64,000 nucleotides of DNA, from assembly GCF_051020975.1 (NCBI RefSeq), contig NW_027478169.1, forward strand, positions 4,092,001-4,156,000, read 5' to 3'. Under the pieces are notes generated by a model. That model had not been told where the DNA came from. It saw only the letters and a program-made list of their open reading frames with translations, and made no database searches. Origin of the DNA: Osmia lignaria lignaria (Eukaryota > Arthropoda > Insecta > Hymenoptera > Megachilidae). Shown here one piece after another: positions 21,805-33,390 of this stretch (position 1 is its first letter; each line of letters starts with the position of its first letter). The position numbers and the translations under genes were made by a program.

Positions 21805-24800
21805 TCAGAAGCGTAGTTTTCGAGATATATCAAGATATTTAAAAGTTCCGAAGCCGCACCAACATAATAGAGATACAGAAACACCGTGGCCCCTTTCTTT
21901 GAGATAACTCTGCACTATTGCGAGCTGCAAATGCCACTTCCAGCTTAGCTGTGCAGAGGAAGAACAACAAGAAGAAGAAATATCTCGAAATATGTCCGTC
22001 AGGCCAGTTCCTTTGAGCTGAATCTGCAAATATCTCGGAAACGAAGCGAGCTATGGCAAAATGTGAAGAGACGTTTTTTATAGAGAATTATGTTTCCTAC
22101 AATTTATGTTCTATGATATTTTTTGATCAGAAGCGTAGTTTTCGAGATATATCGAGATATTTAAAAGTTCCGAAGCCGCACCAACATAATAGGGATACAG
22201 AAACACCGTGGCCCCTTTCTTTGAGATAACTCTGCACTAGTGCGAGCCGCAAATGCCACTTCCAGCTTAGCTGTGCAGAAGAAGAACAACAAGAAGAAGA
22301 AATATCTCGCAATATGTCCGTCAGGCCCCTTCCCTTGAGATAAATCTGCAAATATCTCGGAAACGAAGCGAGCTATGGCAAAATCTTAAGAGACCTTTTT
22401 TGTAGAGAATTAAGTTTCCTACTTTTTATGTTCTATGATATTTTTTGATCAGATGCGTAGTTCTCGAGATATATCAAGATATTTAAAAGTTCCGAAGCCG
22501 CACCAACATAATAGAGATACAGAAACACCGTGGCCCCTTTCTTTGAGATAACTCTGCACTATTGCGAGCTGTAAATGCCACTTCCAGCTTAGCTGTGCAG
22601 AAGAAGAACAACAAGAAGAAGAAATATCTCGAAATATGTCCGTCAGGCCCCTTCCCTTGAGATATATCTGCAAATATCTCGGAAACGAAGCGAGCTATGG
22701 CAAAATGTTAAGAGACCTTTTTTGTAGAGAATTATGTTTCCTACAATTTATGTTCTATGATATTTTTTGATCAGAAGCGTAGTTTTCGAGATACATCGAG
22801 ATATTTAAAAGTTCCGAAGCCGCACCAACATAATAGAGATACAGAAACACCGTGGCCCCTTTCTTTGAGATAACTCTGCACTAGTGCGAGCCGCAAATGC
22901 CACTTCCAGGTTAGCTGTGCAGAAGAAGAACAACAAGAAGAAGAAATATCTCGAAATATGTCCGTCAGGCCCCTTCCCTTGAGATAAATCTGCAAATATC
23001 TCGGAAACGAAGCGAGCTATGGCAAAATGTTAAGAGACCTTTTTTGTAGGGAATTAAGTTTCCTACTTTTTATGTTCTATGATATTTTTTGATCAGAAGC
23101 GTAGTTTTCGAGATACATCGAGATATTTAAAAGTTCCGAAGCCGCACCAACATAATAGAGATACAGAAACACCGTGGCCCCTTTCTTTGAGATAACTCTG
23201 CACTAGTGCGAGCCGCAAATGCCACTTCCAGCTTAGCTGTGCAGAAGAAGAACAACAAGAAGAAGAAATATCTCGAAATATGTCCGTCAGGCCCCTTCCC
23301 TTGAGATATATCTGCAAATATCTCGGAAACGAAGCGAGCTATGGCAAAATGTTAAGAGACCTTTTTTGTAGAGAATTCTGTTTCCTACAATTTATGTTCT
23401 ATGATATTTTTTGATCAGAAGCGTAGTTTTCGAGATACATCGAGATATTTAAAAGTTCCGAAGCCGCACCAACATAATAGAGATACAGAAACACCGTGGC
23501 CCCTTTCTTTGAGATAACTCTGCACTAGTGCGAGCCGTAAATGCCACTTCCAGCTTAGCTGTGCAGAAGAAGAACAACAAGAAGAAGAAATATCTCGAAA
23601 TATGTCCGTCAGGCCCCTTCCCTTGAGATAAATCTGCAAATATCTCGGAAACGAAGCGAGCTATGGCAAAATGTTAAGAGACCTTTTTTATAGAGAATTA
23701 AGTTTCCTACTTTTTATGTTCTATGATATTTTTTGATCAGATGCGTAGTTCTCGAGATATATCAAGATATTTAAAAGTTCCGAAGCCGCACCAACATAAT
23801 AGAGATACAGAAACACCGTGGCCCCTTTCTTTGAGATAACTCTGCACTATTGCGAGCTGCAAATGCCACTTCCAGCTTAGCTGTGCAGAGGAAGAACAAC
23901 AAGAAGAAGAAATATCTCGAAATATGTCCGTCAGGCCAGTTCCTTTGAGCTGAATCTGCAAATATCTCGGAAACGAAGCGAGCTATGGCAAAATGTGAAG
24001 AGACGTTTTTTATAGAGAATTATGTTTCCTACAATTTATGTTCTATGATATTTTTTGATCAGAAGCGTAGTTTTCGAGATATATCGAGATATTTAAAAGG
24101 TCCGAAGCCGCACCAACATAATAGGGATACAGAAACACCGTGGCCCCTTTCTTTGAGATAACTCTGCACTAGTGCGAGCCGCAAATGCCACTTCCAGCTT
24201 AGCTGTGCAGAAGAAGAACAACAAGAAGAAGAAATATCTCGCAATATGTCCGTCAGGCCCCTTCCCTTGAGATAAATCTGCAAATATCTCGGAAACGAAG
24301 CGAGCTATGGCAAAATCTTAAGAGACCTTTTTTGTAGAGAATTAAGTTTCCTACTTTTTATGTTCTATGATATTTTTTGATCAGATGCGTAGTTCTCGAG
24401 ATATATCAAGATATTTAAAAGTTCCGAAGCCGCACCAACATAATAGAGATACAGAAACACCGTGGCCCCTTTCTTTGAGATAACTCTGCACTATTGCGAG
24501 CTGTAAATGCCACTTCCAGCTTAGCTGTGCAGAAGAAGAACAACAAGAAGAAGAAATATCTCGAAATATGTCCGTCAGGCCCCTTCCCTTGAGATATATC
24601 TGCAAATATCTCGGAAACGAAGCGAGCTATGGCAAAATGTTAAGAGACCTTTTTTGTAGAGAATTATGTTTCCTACAATTTATGTTCTATGATATTTTTT
24701 GATCAGAAGCGTAGTTTTCGAGATACATCGAGATATTTAAAAGTTCCGAAGCCGCACCAACATAATAGAGATACAGAAACACCGTGGCCCCTTTCTTTGA

Positions 24801-26634
24801 GATAACTCTGCACTAGTGCGAGCCGCAAATGCCACTTCCAGGTTAGCTGTGCAGAAGAAGAACAACAAGAAGAAGAAATATCTCGAAATATGTCCGTCAG
24901 GCCCCTTCCCTTGAGATAAATCTGCAAATATCTCGGAAACGAAGCGAGCTATGGCAAAATGTTAAGAGACCTTTTTTGTAGGGAATTAAGTTTCCTACTT
25001 TTTATGTTCTATGATATTTTTTGATCAGAAGCGTAGTTTTCGAGATACATCGAGATATTTAAAAGTTCCGAAGCCGCACCAACATAATAGAGATACAGAA
25101 ACACCGTGGCCCCTTTCTTTGAGATAACTCTGCACTAGTGCGAGCCGCAAATGCCACTTCCAGCTTAGCTGTGCAGAAGAAGAACAACAAGAAGAAGAAA
25201 TATCTCGAAATATGTCCGTCAGGCCCCTTCCCTTGAGATATATCTGCAAATATCTCGGAAACGAAGCGAGCTATGGCAAAATGTTAAGAGACCTTTTTTG
25301 TAGAGAATTCTGTTTCCTACAATTTATGTTCTATGATATTTTTTGATCAGAAGCGTAGTTTTCGAGATACATCGAGATATTTAAAAGTTCCGAAGCCGCA
25401 CCAACATAATAGAGATACAGAAACACCGTGGCCCCTTTCTTTGAGATAACTCTGCACTAGTGCGAGCCGTAAATGCCACTTCCAGCTTAGCTGTGCAGAA
25501 GAAGAACAACAAGAAGAAGAAATATCTCGAAATATGTCCGTCAGGCCCCTTCCCTTGAGATAAATCTGCAAATATCTCGGAAACGAAGCGAGCTATGGCA
25601 AAATGTTAAGAGACCTTTTTTATAGAGAATTAAGTTTCCTACTTTTTATGTTCTATGATATTTTTTGATCAGATGCGTAGTTCTCGAGATATATCAAGAT
25701 ATTTAAAAGTTCCGAAGCCGCACCAACATAATAGAGATACAGAAACACCGTGGCCCCTTTCTTTGAGATAACTCTGCACTATTGCGAGCTGCAAATGCCA
25801 CTTCCAGCTTAGCTGTGCAGAGGAAGAACAACAAGAAGAAGAAATATCTCGAAATATGTCCGTCAGGCCAGTTCCTTTGAGCTGAATCTGCAAATATCTC
25901 GGAAACGAAGCGAGCTATGGCAAAATGTGAAGAGACGTTTTTTATAGAGAATTATGTTTCCTACAATTTATGTTCTATGATATTTTTTGATCAGAAGCGT
26001 AGTTTTCGAGATATATCGAGATATTTAAAAGGTCCGAAGCCGCACCAACATAATAGGGATACAGAAACACCGTGGCCCCTTTCGTTGAGATAACTCTGCA
26101 CTAGTGCGAGCCGCAAATGCCACTTCCAGCTTAGCTGTGCAGAAGAAGAACAACAAGAAGAAGAAATATCTCGCAATATGTCCGTCAGGCCCCTTCCCTT
26201 GAGATAAATCTGCAAATATCTCGGAAACGAAGCAAGCTATGGCAAAATCTTAAGAGACCTTTTTTGTAGAGAATTAAGTTTCCTACTTTTTATGTTCTAT
26301 GATATTTTTTGATCAGATGCGTAGTTCTCGAGATATATCAAGATATTTAAAAGTTCCGAAGCCGCACCAACATAATAGAGATACAGAAACACCGTGGCCC
26401 CTTTCTTTGAGATAACTCTGCACTATTGCGAGCTGTAAATGCCACTTCCAGCTTAGCTGTGCAGAAGAAGAACAACAAGAAGAAGAAATATCTCGAAATA
26501 TGTCCGTCAGGCCCCTTCCCTTGAGATATATCTGCAAATATCTCGGAAACGAAGCGAGCTATGGCAAAATGTTAAGAGACCTTTTTTGTAGAGAAGTATG
26601 TTTCCTACAATTTATGTTCTATGATGTTTTTTGA
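21805..26634. repeat. Six-monomer higher-order repeat HOR-II, 1932 bp, 2.5 copies
   Basis: Copies are 21805-23736, 23737-25668 and a partial 25669-26634. Order: GAGCTGAA-type with AAATGTGAAGAG, head A with GGGATAC, CTCGCAATATG and AAATCTTAAG, head B with GAGCTGTAAATG, then three head-A monomers with GAGATACATCGAG marked in turn by CAGGTTAGC plus GTAGGGAATT, AATTCTGTTTCC, and GCCGTAAATG plus TTTTTTATAG. Copies 2 and 3 share AAAAGGTCCG, absent from copy 1. Copy 3 adds TTTCGTTGAG (26082-26091) and AAGCAAGC. The first monomer of copy 1 has a head borrowed from M67 (TTAATCAGAAGCG). Confidence 0.92.
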
Positions 26635-26956
26635 TCAGAAGCGTAGTTTTCGAGATACATCGAGATATTTAAAAGTTCCGAAGCCGCACCAACATAATAG
26701 AGATACAGAAACACCGTGGCCCCTTTCTTTGAGATAACTCTGCACTAGTGCGAGCCGCAAATGCCACTTCCAGCTTAGCTGTGCAGAAGAAGAACAACAA
26801 GAAGAAGAAATATCTCGAAATATGTCCGTCAGGCCAGTTCCTTTGAGCTGAATCTGCAAATATCTCGGAAACGAAGCGAGCTACGGCAAAATGTTTAGAG
26901 ACCTTTCTTGTAGAGAATTAAGTTTCCTACTTTTTATGTAGTATGATATTTTTAGA
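26635..26956. repeat. Chimeric monomer M83 ending HOR-II
   Basis: The head and SpeI-type body come from the GAGATACATCGAG lineage, followed by CCAGTTCCTTTGAGCTGAA, then a tail with GCTACGGCAAAATGTTTAG and ATGTAGTATGATATTTTTAG, as found after 41763, 43373 and 56244. At least three sources are joined in 322 bp. The last switch lies between about 26853 and 26884. It bridges HOR-II to the next module. Confidence 0.75.
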
Positions 26957-28244
26957 TCAGATGCGTAGTTCTCGAGATATATCAAGATATTTAAAAGTTC
27001 CGAAGTCGCACCAACATAATAGAGATACAGAAACACCGTGGCCCCTTTCTTTGAGATAACTCTGCACTATTGCGCGCTGCAAATGCCACTTCCAGCTTAG
27101 CTGTGCAGAAGAAGAACAACAAGAAGAAGAAATATCTCGAAATATGTCCGTCAGGCCCCTTCCCTTGAGATAAATCTGCAAATATCTCGGAAACGAAGCG
27201 AGCTATGGCAAAATGTTAAGAGACCTTTTTTGTAGAGAATTAAGTTTCCTACTTTTTATGTTCTATGATATTTTTCAATCAGAGGCGTAGTTCTCGAGAT
27301 ATATCAAGATATTTAAAAGTTCCGAAGCCGCACCAACATAATAGAGATACAGAAACACCGTGGCCCCTTTCTTTGAGATAACTCTGCACTATTGCGAGCT
27401 GCAGATGCCACTTCCAGCTTAGCTGTGCAGAGGAAGAACAACAAGAAGAAAAAATATCTCGAAATATGTCCGTCAGGCCAGTTCCTTTGAGCTGAATCTG
27501 CAAATATCTCGGAAACGAAGCGAGCTATGGCAAAATGTTAAGAGACGTTTTTTGTAGAGAATTATGTTTCCTACAATTTATGTTCTATGATATTTTTTGA
27601 TCAGAAGCGTAGTTTTCGAGATATATCGAGATATTTAAAAGTTCCGAAGACGCACCAACATAATAGAGATACAGAAACACCGTGGCCCCTTTCTTTGAGA
27701 TAACTCTGCGCTATTGCGAGCTGGAAATGCCACTTCCAGTTTAGCTGTGCAGAAGAAGAACAACAAGAAGAGGAAATATCTCGAAATATGTCCGTCAGGC
27801 CCCTTCCCTTGAGATATATCTGCAAATATCTCGGAAACGAAACGAGCTATGGCAAAATGTTAAGAGACCTTTTTTGTAGAGAATTATGTTTCCTACAATT
27901 TATGTTCTATGATATTTTTTAATCAGAAGCGTAGTTTTCGAGATATATCGAGATATTTAAAAGATCCGAAGCCGCACCAACATAATAGAGATACAGAAAC
28001 ACCGTGGCCCCTTTCTTTGAGATAACCCTGCACTAGTGCGAGCCGCAAATGCCGCTTCCAGCTTAGCTGTGCAGAAGAAGAACAACAAGAAGAAGAAATA
28101 TCTCGAAATATGTCCGTCAGGTCCCTTCCCTCGAGATAAATCTGCAAATATCTCGGAAACGAAGCGAGCTATGGCAAAATGTTAAGAGACCTTTTTTGTA
28201 GAGAATTAAGTTTCCTGCTTTTTATCTTCTATGATATTTTTTGA
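26957..28244. repeat. Four-monomer module P-Q-R-S (first occurrence)
   Basis: P (26957): GAAGTCGCACC and TTGCGCGCTGC. Q (27279): CGATCAGAGGCG, GCAGATGCC, GAAAAAATATC, GAGCTGAA. R (27601): GACGCACC, CTGCGCTATTG, GGAAATGCC, GAAGAGG, tail ending TTTTTTAATCAG. S (27923): AAAGATCCG, ATAACCCTGC, AATGCCGCTTCC, AGGTCCCTTCCCTCGAG. The same order returns at 42085-43372 and 43695-44982, and reduced versions at 28886, 31140-32105 and 56566-57531. It is the most reused building block in the right half of the window. Confidence 0.9.
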
Positions 28245-28566
28245 TCAGATGCGTAGTTCTCGAGATATATCAAGATATTTAAAAGTTCCGAAGCCGCACC
28301 AACATAATAGAGATACAGAAACACCGTGGCCCCTTTCTTTGAGATAACTCTGCACTATTGCGCGCTGCAAATGCCACTTCCAGCTTAGCTGAGCAGAAGA
28401 AGAACAACAAGAAGAAGAAATATCTCGAAATATGTCCGTCAGGCCCCTTCCCTTGAGATAAATATGCAAATATCTCGGAAACGAAGCGAGCTATGGCAAA
28501 ATGTTAAGAGACCTTTTTTGTAGAGAATTAAGTTTCCTACTTTTTATGTTCTATGATATTTTTTGA

Positions 28567-28885
28567 TCAGATGCGTAGTTCTCGAGATATATCAAGATAT
28601 TTAAAAGTTACGAAGCCGCACCAACATAATAGAGATACAGAAACACCGTGGCCCCTTTCTTTCAGATAACTATGCACTATTGCGAGCTGCAAATGCCACT
28701 TCCAGCTTAGCTGTGCAGAAGAACAACAAGAAGAAGAAATATCTCGAAATATGTCCGTCAGGCCCCTTCCCTTGAGATAAATCTGCAAATATCTCGGAAA
28801 CGAAGAGAGCTATGGCAAAATGTTAAGAGACTTTTTTTGTAGAGAATTAAGTTTCCTACTTTTTATGTTCTATGATATTTTTCGA
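28567..28885. repeat. 319-bp monomer M89 (one GAA triplet lost)
   Basis: The triplet tract reads (GAA)2(CAA)2(GAA)3. Linked substitutions are TTTCAGATAACTATGCAC upstream and GAAGAGAGC plus GAGACTTTTTTTG downstream. It shifts the register of everything to its right by 3 bp. Confidence 0.95.
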
Positions 28886-29207
28886 TCAGAGGCGTAGTTC
28901 TCGAGATATATCAAGATATTTAAAAGTTCCGAAGCCGCACCAACATAATAGAGATACAGAAACACCGTGGCCCCTTTCTTTGAGATAACCCTGCACTAGT
29001 GCGAGCCGCAAATGCCGCTTCCAGCTTAGCTGTGCAGAAGAAGAACAACAAGAAGAAGAAATATCTCGAAATATGTCCGTCAGGTCCCTTCCCTCGAGAT
29101 AAATCTGCAAATATCTCGGAAACGAAGCGAGCTATGGCAAAATGTTAAGAGACCTTTTTTGTAGAGAATTAAGTTTACTACTTTTTATGCTCTATGATAT
29201 TTTTTGA
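28886..29207. repeat. Chimeric monomer M90, Q head on S body
   Basis: It starts TCAGAGGCGTAGTTCTCG with GTTCCGAAG (Q type), then changes to ATAACCCTGC, GCCGCTTCC and AGGTCCCTTCCCTCGAG (S type). The switch lies between about 28928 and 28989. Joining Q to S skips R, so it is equivalent to deletion of two monomer lengths from a P-Q-R-S array. Confidence 0.8.
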
Positions 29208-31461
29208 TCGGATGCGTAGTTCTCGAGATATATCAAGATATTTAAAAAATCCGAAGCCGCACCAACATAATAGAGATACAGAAACACCGTGGCCCCTTTC
29301 TTTGAGATAACTCTGCACTATTGCGAGCTGCAAATGCCACTTCCAGCTTAGCTGTGCAGAAGAAGAACAACAAGAAGAAGAAATATCTCGAAATATGTCC
29401 GTCAGGCCCCTTCCCTTGAGATAAATCTGCAAATATCTCGGAAACGAAGCGAACTATGGCAAAATGTTAAGAGACCTTTTTTGTAGAGAATTAAGTTTCC
29501 TACTTTTTATGTTCTATGATATTTTTTGATCAGATGCGTAGTTCTCGAGATATATCAAGATATCTAAAAGTTCCGAAGCCGCACCAACATAATAGAGATA
29601 CAGAAACACCGTGGCCCCTTTCTTCGAGATAACTCTGCACTATTGCGAGCTGCAAATGCCACTTCCAGCTTAGCTGTGCAGAAGAAGAACAACAAGAAGA
29701 AGAAATATCTCGAAAAATGTCCGTCAGGCCCCTTCCCTCGAGATAAATCTGCAAATATCTAGGAAACGAAGCGAGCTATGGCAAAATGTTAAGAGACCTT
29801 ATTTGTAGAGAATTAAGTTTCCTACTTTTTATGTTCTATGATATTTTTTGATCAGATGCGTAGTTCTCGAGATATATCAAGATATTTAAGAGTTCCGAAG
29901 CCGCACCAACATAATAGAGATACAGAAACACCGTGGCCCCTTTCTTTGAGATAACTCTGCACTAGCGCGAGCCGCAAATGCCACTTCCAGCTTAGCTGTG
30001 CAGAAGAAGAACAACAAGAAGAAGAAATATCTCGAAATATGTCCGTCAGGCCCCTTCCCTTGAGATAAATATGCAAATATCTCGGAAACGAAGCGAGCTA
30101 TGGCAAAATGTTAAGAGACCTTTTTTGTAGAGAATTAAGTTTCCTACTTTTTATGTTCTATGATATTTTTTGATCAGATGCGTAGTTCTCGAGATATATC
30201 AAGATATTTAAAAGTTCCGAAGCCGCACCAACATAATAGAGATACAGAAACACCGTGGCCCCTTTCTTTGAGATAACTCTGCACTATTGCGAGCTGTAAA
30301 TGCCACTTCCAGCTTAGCTGTGCAGAAGAAGAACAACAAGAAGAAGAAGTATCTCGAAATATGTCCGTCAGGCCCCTTCCCTTGAGATATATCTGCAAAT
30401 ATCTCGGAAACGAAGCGATCTATGGCAAAATGTTAAGAGACCTCTTTTGTAGAGAATTAAGTTTCCTACTTTTTATGTTCTATGATATTTTTTGATCAGA
30501 TGCGTAGTTCTCGAGATATATCAAGATATTTAAAAGTTCCGAAGCCGCACCAACATAATAGAGATACAGAAACACCGTGGCCCCTTTCTTTGAGATAACT
30601 CTGCACTATTGCGAGCTGCAAATGCCACTTCCAGCTTAGCTGTGCAGAAGAAGAACAACAAGAAGAAGAAATATCTCGAAATATGTCCGTCAGGCCAGTT
30701 CCTTTGAGCTGAATCTGTAAATATCTCGGAAACGAACCGAGCTATGGCAAAATGTTAAGAGACGTTTTTTGTAGAGAATTATGTTTCCTACATATTATGT
30801 TCTATGATATTTTTTGATCAGAAGCGTAGTTTTCGAGGTATATCGAGATATTTAAAAGTTCCGAAGCCGCACCAACATAATAGAGATACAGAAACACCGT
30901 GGCCGCTTTCTTTGAGATAACTCTGCACTAGTGCGAGCCGCAAATGCCACTTCCAGCTTAGCTGTGCAGAAGAAGAACAACAAGAAGAAGAAATATCTCG
31001 AAATATGTCCGTCAGGCCCCTTCCCTTGAGATAAATCTGCAAATATCTCCGAAACGAAGCGAGCTATGGCAAAATGTTTAGAGACCTTTCTTGTAGAGAA
31101 TTAAGTTTCCTACTTTTTATGTAGTATGATATTTTTAGATCAGATGCGTAGTTCTCGAGATATATCAAGATATTTAAAAGTTCCGAAGTCGCACCAACAT
31201 AATAGAGATACAGAAACACCGTGGCCCCTTTCTTTCAGATAACTCTGCACTATTGCGCGCTGCAAATGCCACTTCCAGCTTAGCTGTGCAGAAGAAGAAC
31301 AACAAGAAGAAGAAATATCTCGAAATATGTCCGTCAGGCCCCTTCCCTTGAGATAAATCTGCAAATATCTCGGAAACGAAGCGAGCTATGGCAAAATGTT
31401 AAGAGACGTTTTTTGTAGAGAATTATGTTTCCTACTTTTTATGTTCTATGATATTTTTCGA

Positions 31462-31783
31462 TCAGAGGCGTAGTTCTCGAGATATATCAAGATATTTAAA
31501 AGTTCCGAAGCCGCACCAACATAATAGAGATACAGAAACACCGTGGCCCCTTTCTTTGAGATAACTCTGCGCTATTGCGAGCTGGAAATGCCACTTCCAG
31601 TTTAGCTGTGCAGAAGAAGAACAACAAGAAGAGGAAATATCTCGAAATATGTCCGTCAGGCCCCTTCCCTTGAGATATATCTGCAAATATCTCGGAAACG
31701 AAACGAGCTATGGCAAAATGTTAAGAGACCTTTTTTGTAGAGAATTATGTTTCCTACAATTTATGTTCTATGATATTTTTTAA
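31462..31783. repeat. Chimeric monomer M98, Q head on R body
   Basis: The Q-type head (CGATCAGAGGCG, GAAGCCGCACC) is followed by the R-type body (CTGCGCTATTG, GGAAATGCC, CAGTTTAGC, GAAGAGGAAATA) and R tail (AAACGAAACGAGC, TTTTTTAATCAG). The switch lies between about 31515 and 31571. One monomer length is lost relative to P-Q-R-S. Confidence 0.8.
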
Positions 31784-33071
31784 TCAGAAGCGTAGTTTTC
31801 GAGATATATCGAGATATTTAAAAGATCCGAAGCCGCACCAACATAATAGAGATACAGAAACACCGTGGCCCCTTTCTTTGAGATAACCCTGCACTAGTGC
31901 GAGCCGCAAATGCCGCTTCCAGCTTAGCTGTGCAGAAGAAGAACAACAAGAAGAAGAAATATCTCGAAATATGTCCGTCAGGTCCCTTCCCTCGAGATAG
32001 ATCTGCAAATATCTCGGAAACGAAGCGAGCTATGGCAAAATGTTAAGAGACCTTTTTTGTAGAGAATTAAGTTTCCTACTTTTTATGCTCTATGATATTT
32101 TTTGATCGGATGCGTAGTTCTCGAGATATATCAAGATATTTAAAAAATCCGAAGCCGCACCAACATAATAGAGATACAGAAACACCGTGGCCCCTTTCTT
32201 TGAGATAACTCTGCACTATTGCGAGCTGCAAATGCCACTTCCAGCTTAGCTGTGCAGAAGAAGAACAACAAGAAGAAGAAATATCTCGAAATATGTCCGT
32301 CAGGCCCCTTCCCTTGAGATAAATCTGCAAATATCTCGGAAACGAAGCGAGCTATGGCAAAATGTTAAGAGACCTTTTTTGTAGAGAATTAAGTTTCCTA
32401 CTTTTTATGTTCTAAGATATTTTTTGATCAGATGCGTAGTTCTCGAGATATATCAAGATATCTAAAAGTTCCGAAGCCGCACCAACATAATAGAGATACA
32501 GAAACACCGTGGACCCTTTCTTCGAGATAACTCTGCACTATTGCGAGCTGCAAATGCCACTTCCAGCTTAGCTGTGCAGAAGAAGAACAACAAGAAGAAG
32601 AAATATCTCGAAAAATGTCCGTCAGGCCCCTTCCCTTGAGATAAATCTGCAAATATCTAGGAAACGAAGCGAGCTATGGCAAAATGTTAAGAGACCTTAT
32701 TTGTAGAGAATTAAGTTTCCTACTTTTTATGTTCTATGATATTTTTTGATCAGATGCGTAGTTCTCGAGATATATCAAGATATTTAAAAATTCCGAAGCC
32801 GCACCAACATAATAGAGATACAGAAACACCGTGGCCCCTTTCTTTGAGATAACTCTGCGCTATTGCGAGCTGGAAATGCCACTTCCAGCTTAGCTGTGCA
32901 GAAGAAGAACAACAAGAAGAGGAAATATCTCGAAATATGTCCGTCAGGCCCCTTCCCTTGAGATATATCTGCAAATATCTCGGAAACGAAGCGAGCTATG
33001 GCAAAATGTTAAGAGACCTTTTTTGTAGAGAATAATGTTTCCTACCATTTACGTTCTATGATATTTTTTGA

Positions 33072-33390
33072 TCAGAAGCGTAGTTTTCGAGATATATCGA
33101 TATATTTAAAAGTTCCGAAGCCGCACCAACATAATGGAGATACAGAAACACCGTGGCCCCTTTCTTTGAGATAACTCTGCACTATTGCGACCTGCAAATG
33201 CCACTTCCAGCTTAGCTGTGCAGAAGAACAACAAGAAGAAGAAATATCTCGAAATATGTCCGTCAGGCCCCTTCCCTTGAGATAAATCTGCAAATATCTC
33301 GGAAACGAAGAGAGCTATGGCAAAATGTTAAGAGACTTTTTTTGTAGAGAATTAAGTTTCCTACTTTTTATGTTCTATGATATTTTTTGA
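33072..33390. repeat. 319-bp monomer M103, chimeric
   Basis: The left half is the M32 type (14-bp palindrome at 33092-33105, CATAATGGAG, GCGACCTGC). The triplet deletion and right half (GAAGAGAGC, GAGACTTTTTTTG) are those of the other 319-bp copies. It lacks their TTTCAGATAACTATGC. The deletion therefore moved onto a new left half by recombination. Confidence 0.85.

Larger units (their letters stand above)
28245..30817. repeat. Mosaic zone M88-M95
   Basis: M88 is P-like. M89 is the first 319-bp copy. M90 fuses a Q head to an S body. M91 (29208) has a GATCGGATGCG head and AAAAAATCCG. M92 (29530) has ATATCTAAAAG, TTCTTCGAG and CGAAAAATGTCC. M93 has TTAAGAGTTCC with a SpeI-type body (changed to ACTAGCGCG). 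M94 has GTAAATG, GAAGTATCTC and GCGATCTATGG. M95 is GAGCTGAA-type with CTGTAAATATC. M91-M95 reappear in order at 44983-46914, where the M94 type is doubled. Confidence 0.8.
30818..33390. repeat. Mosaic zone M96-M103
   Basis: M96 (GAGGTATATCG, GGCCGCTTTC, CTCCGAAACG) leads into P (31140), a Q/R chimera (31462), S (31784), the GATCGGATGCG type (32106), the ATATCTAAAAG type (32428), an AAAAATTCCG type (32750) and the 319-bp M103 (33072). The series from P to the AAAAATTCCG type (31140-33071) returns in the same order at 56566-58497, at a 79-monomer distance. Confidence 0.8.
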
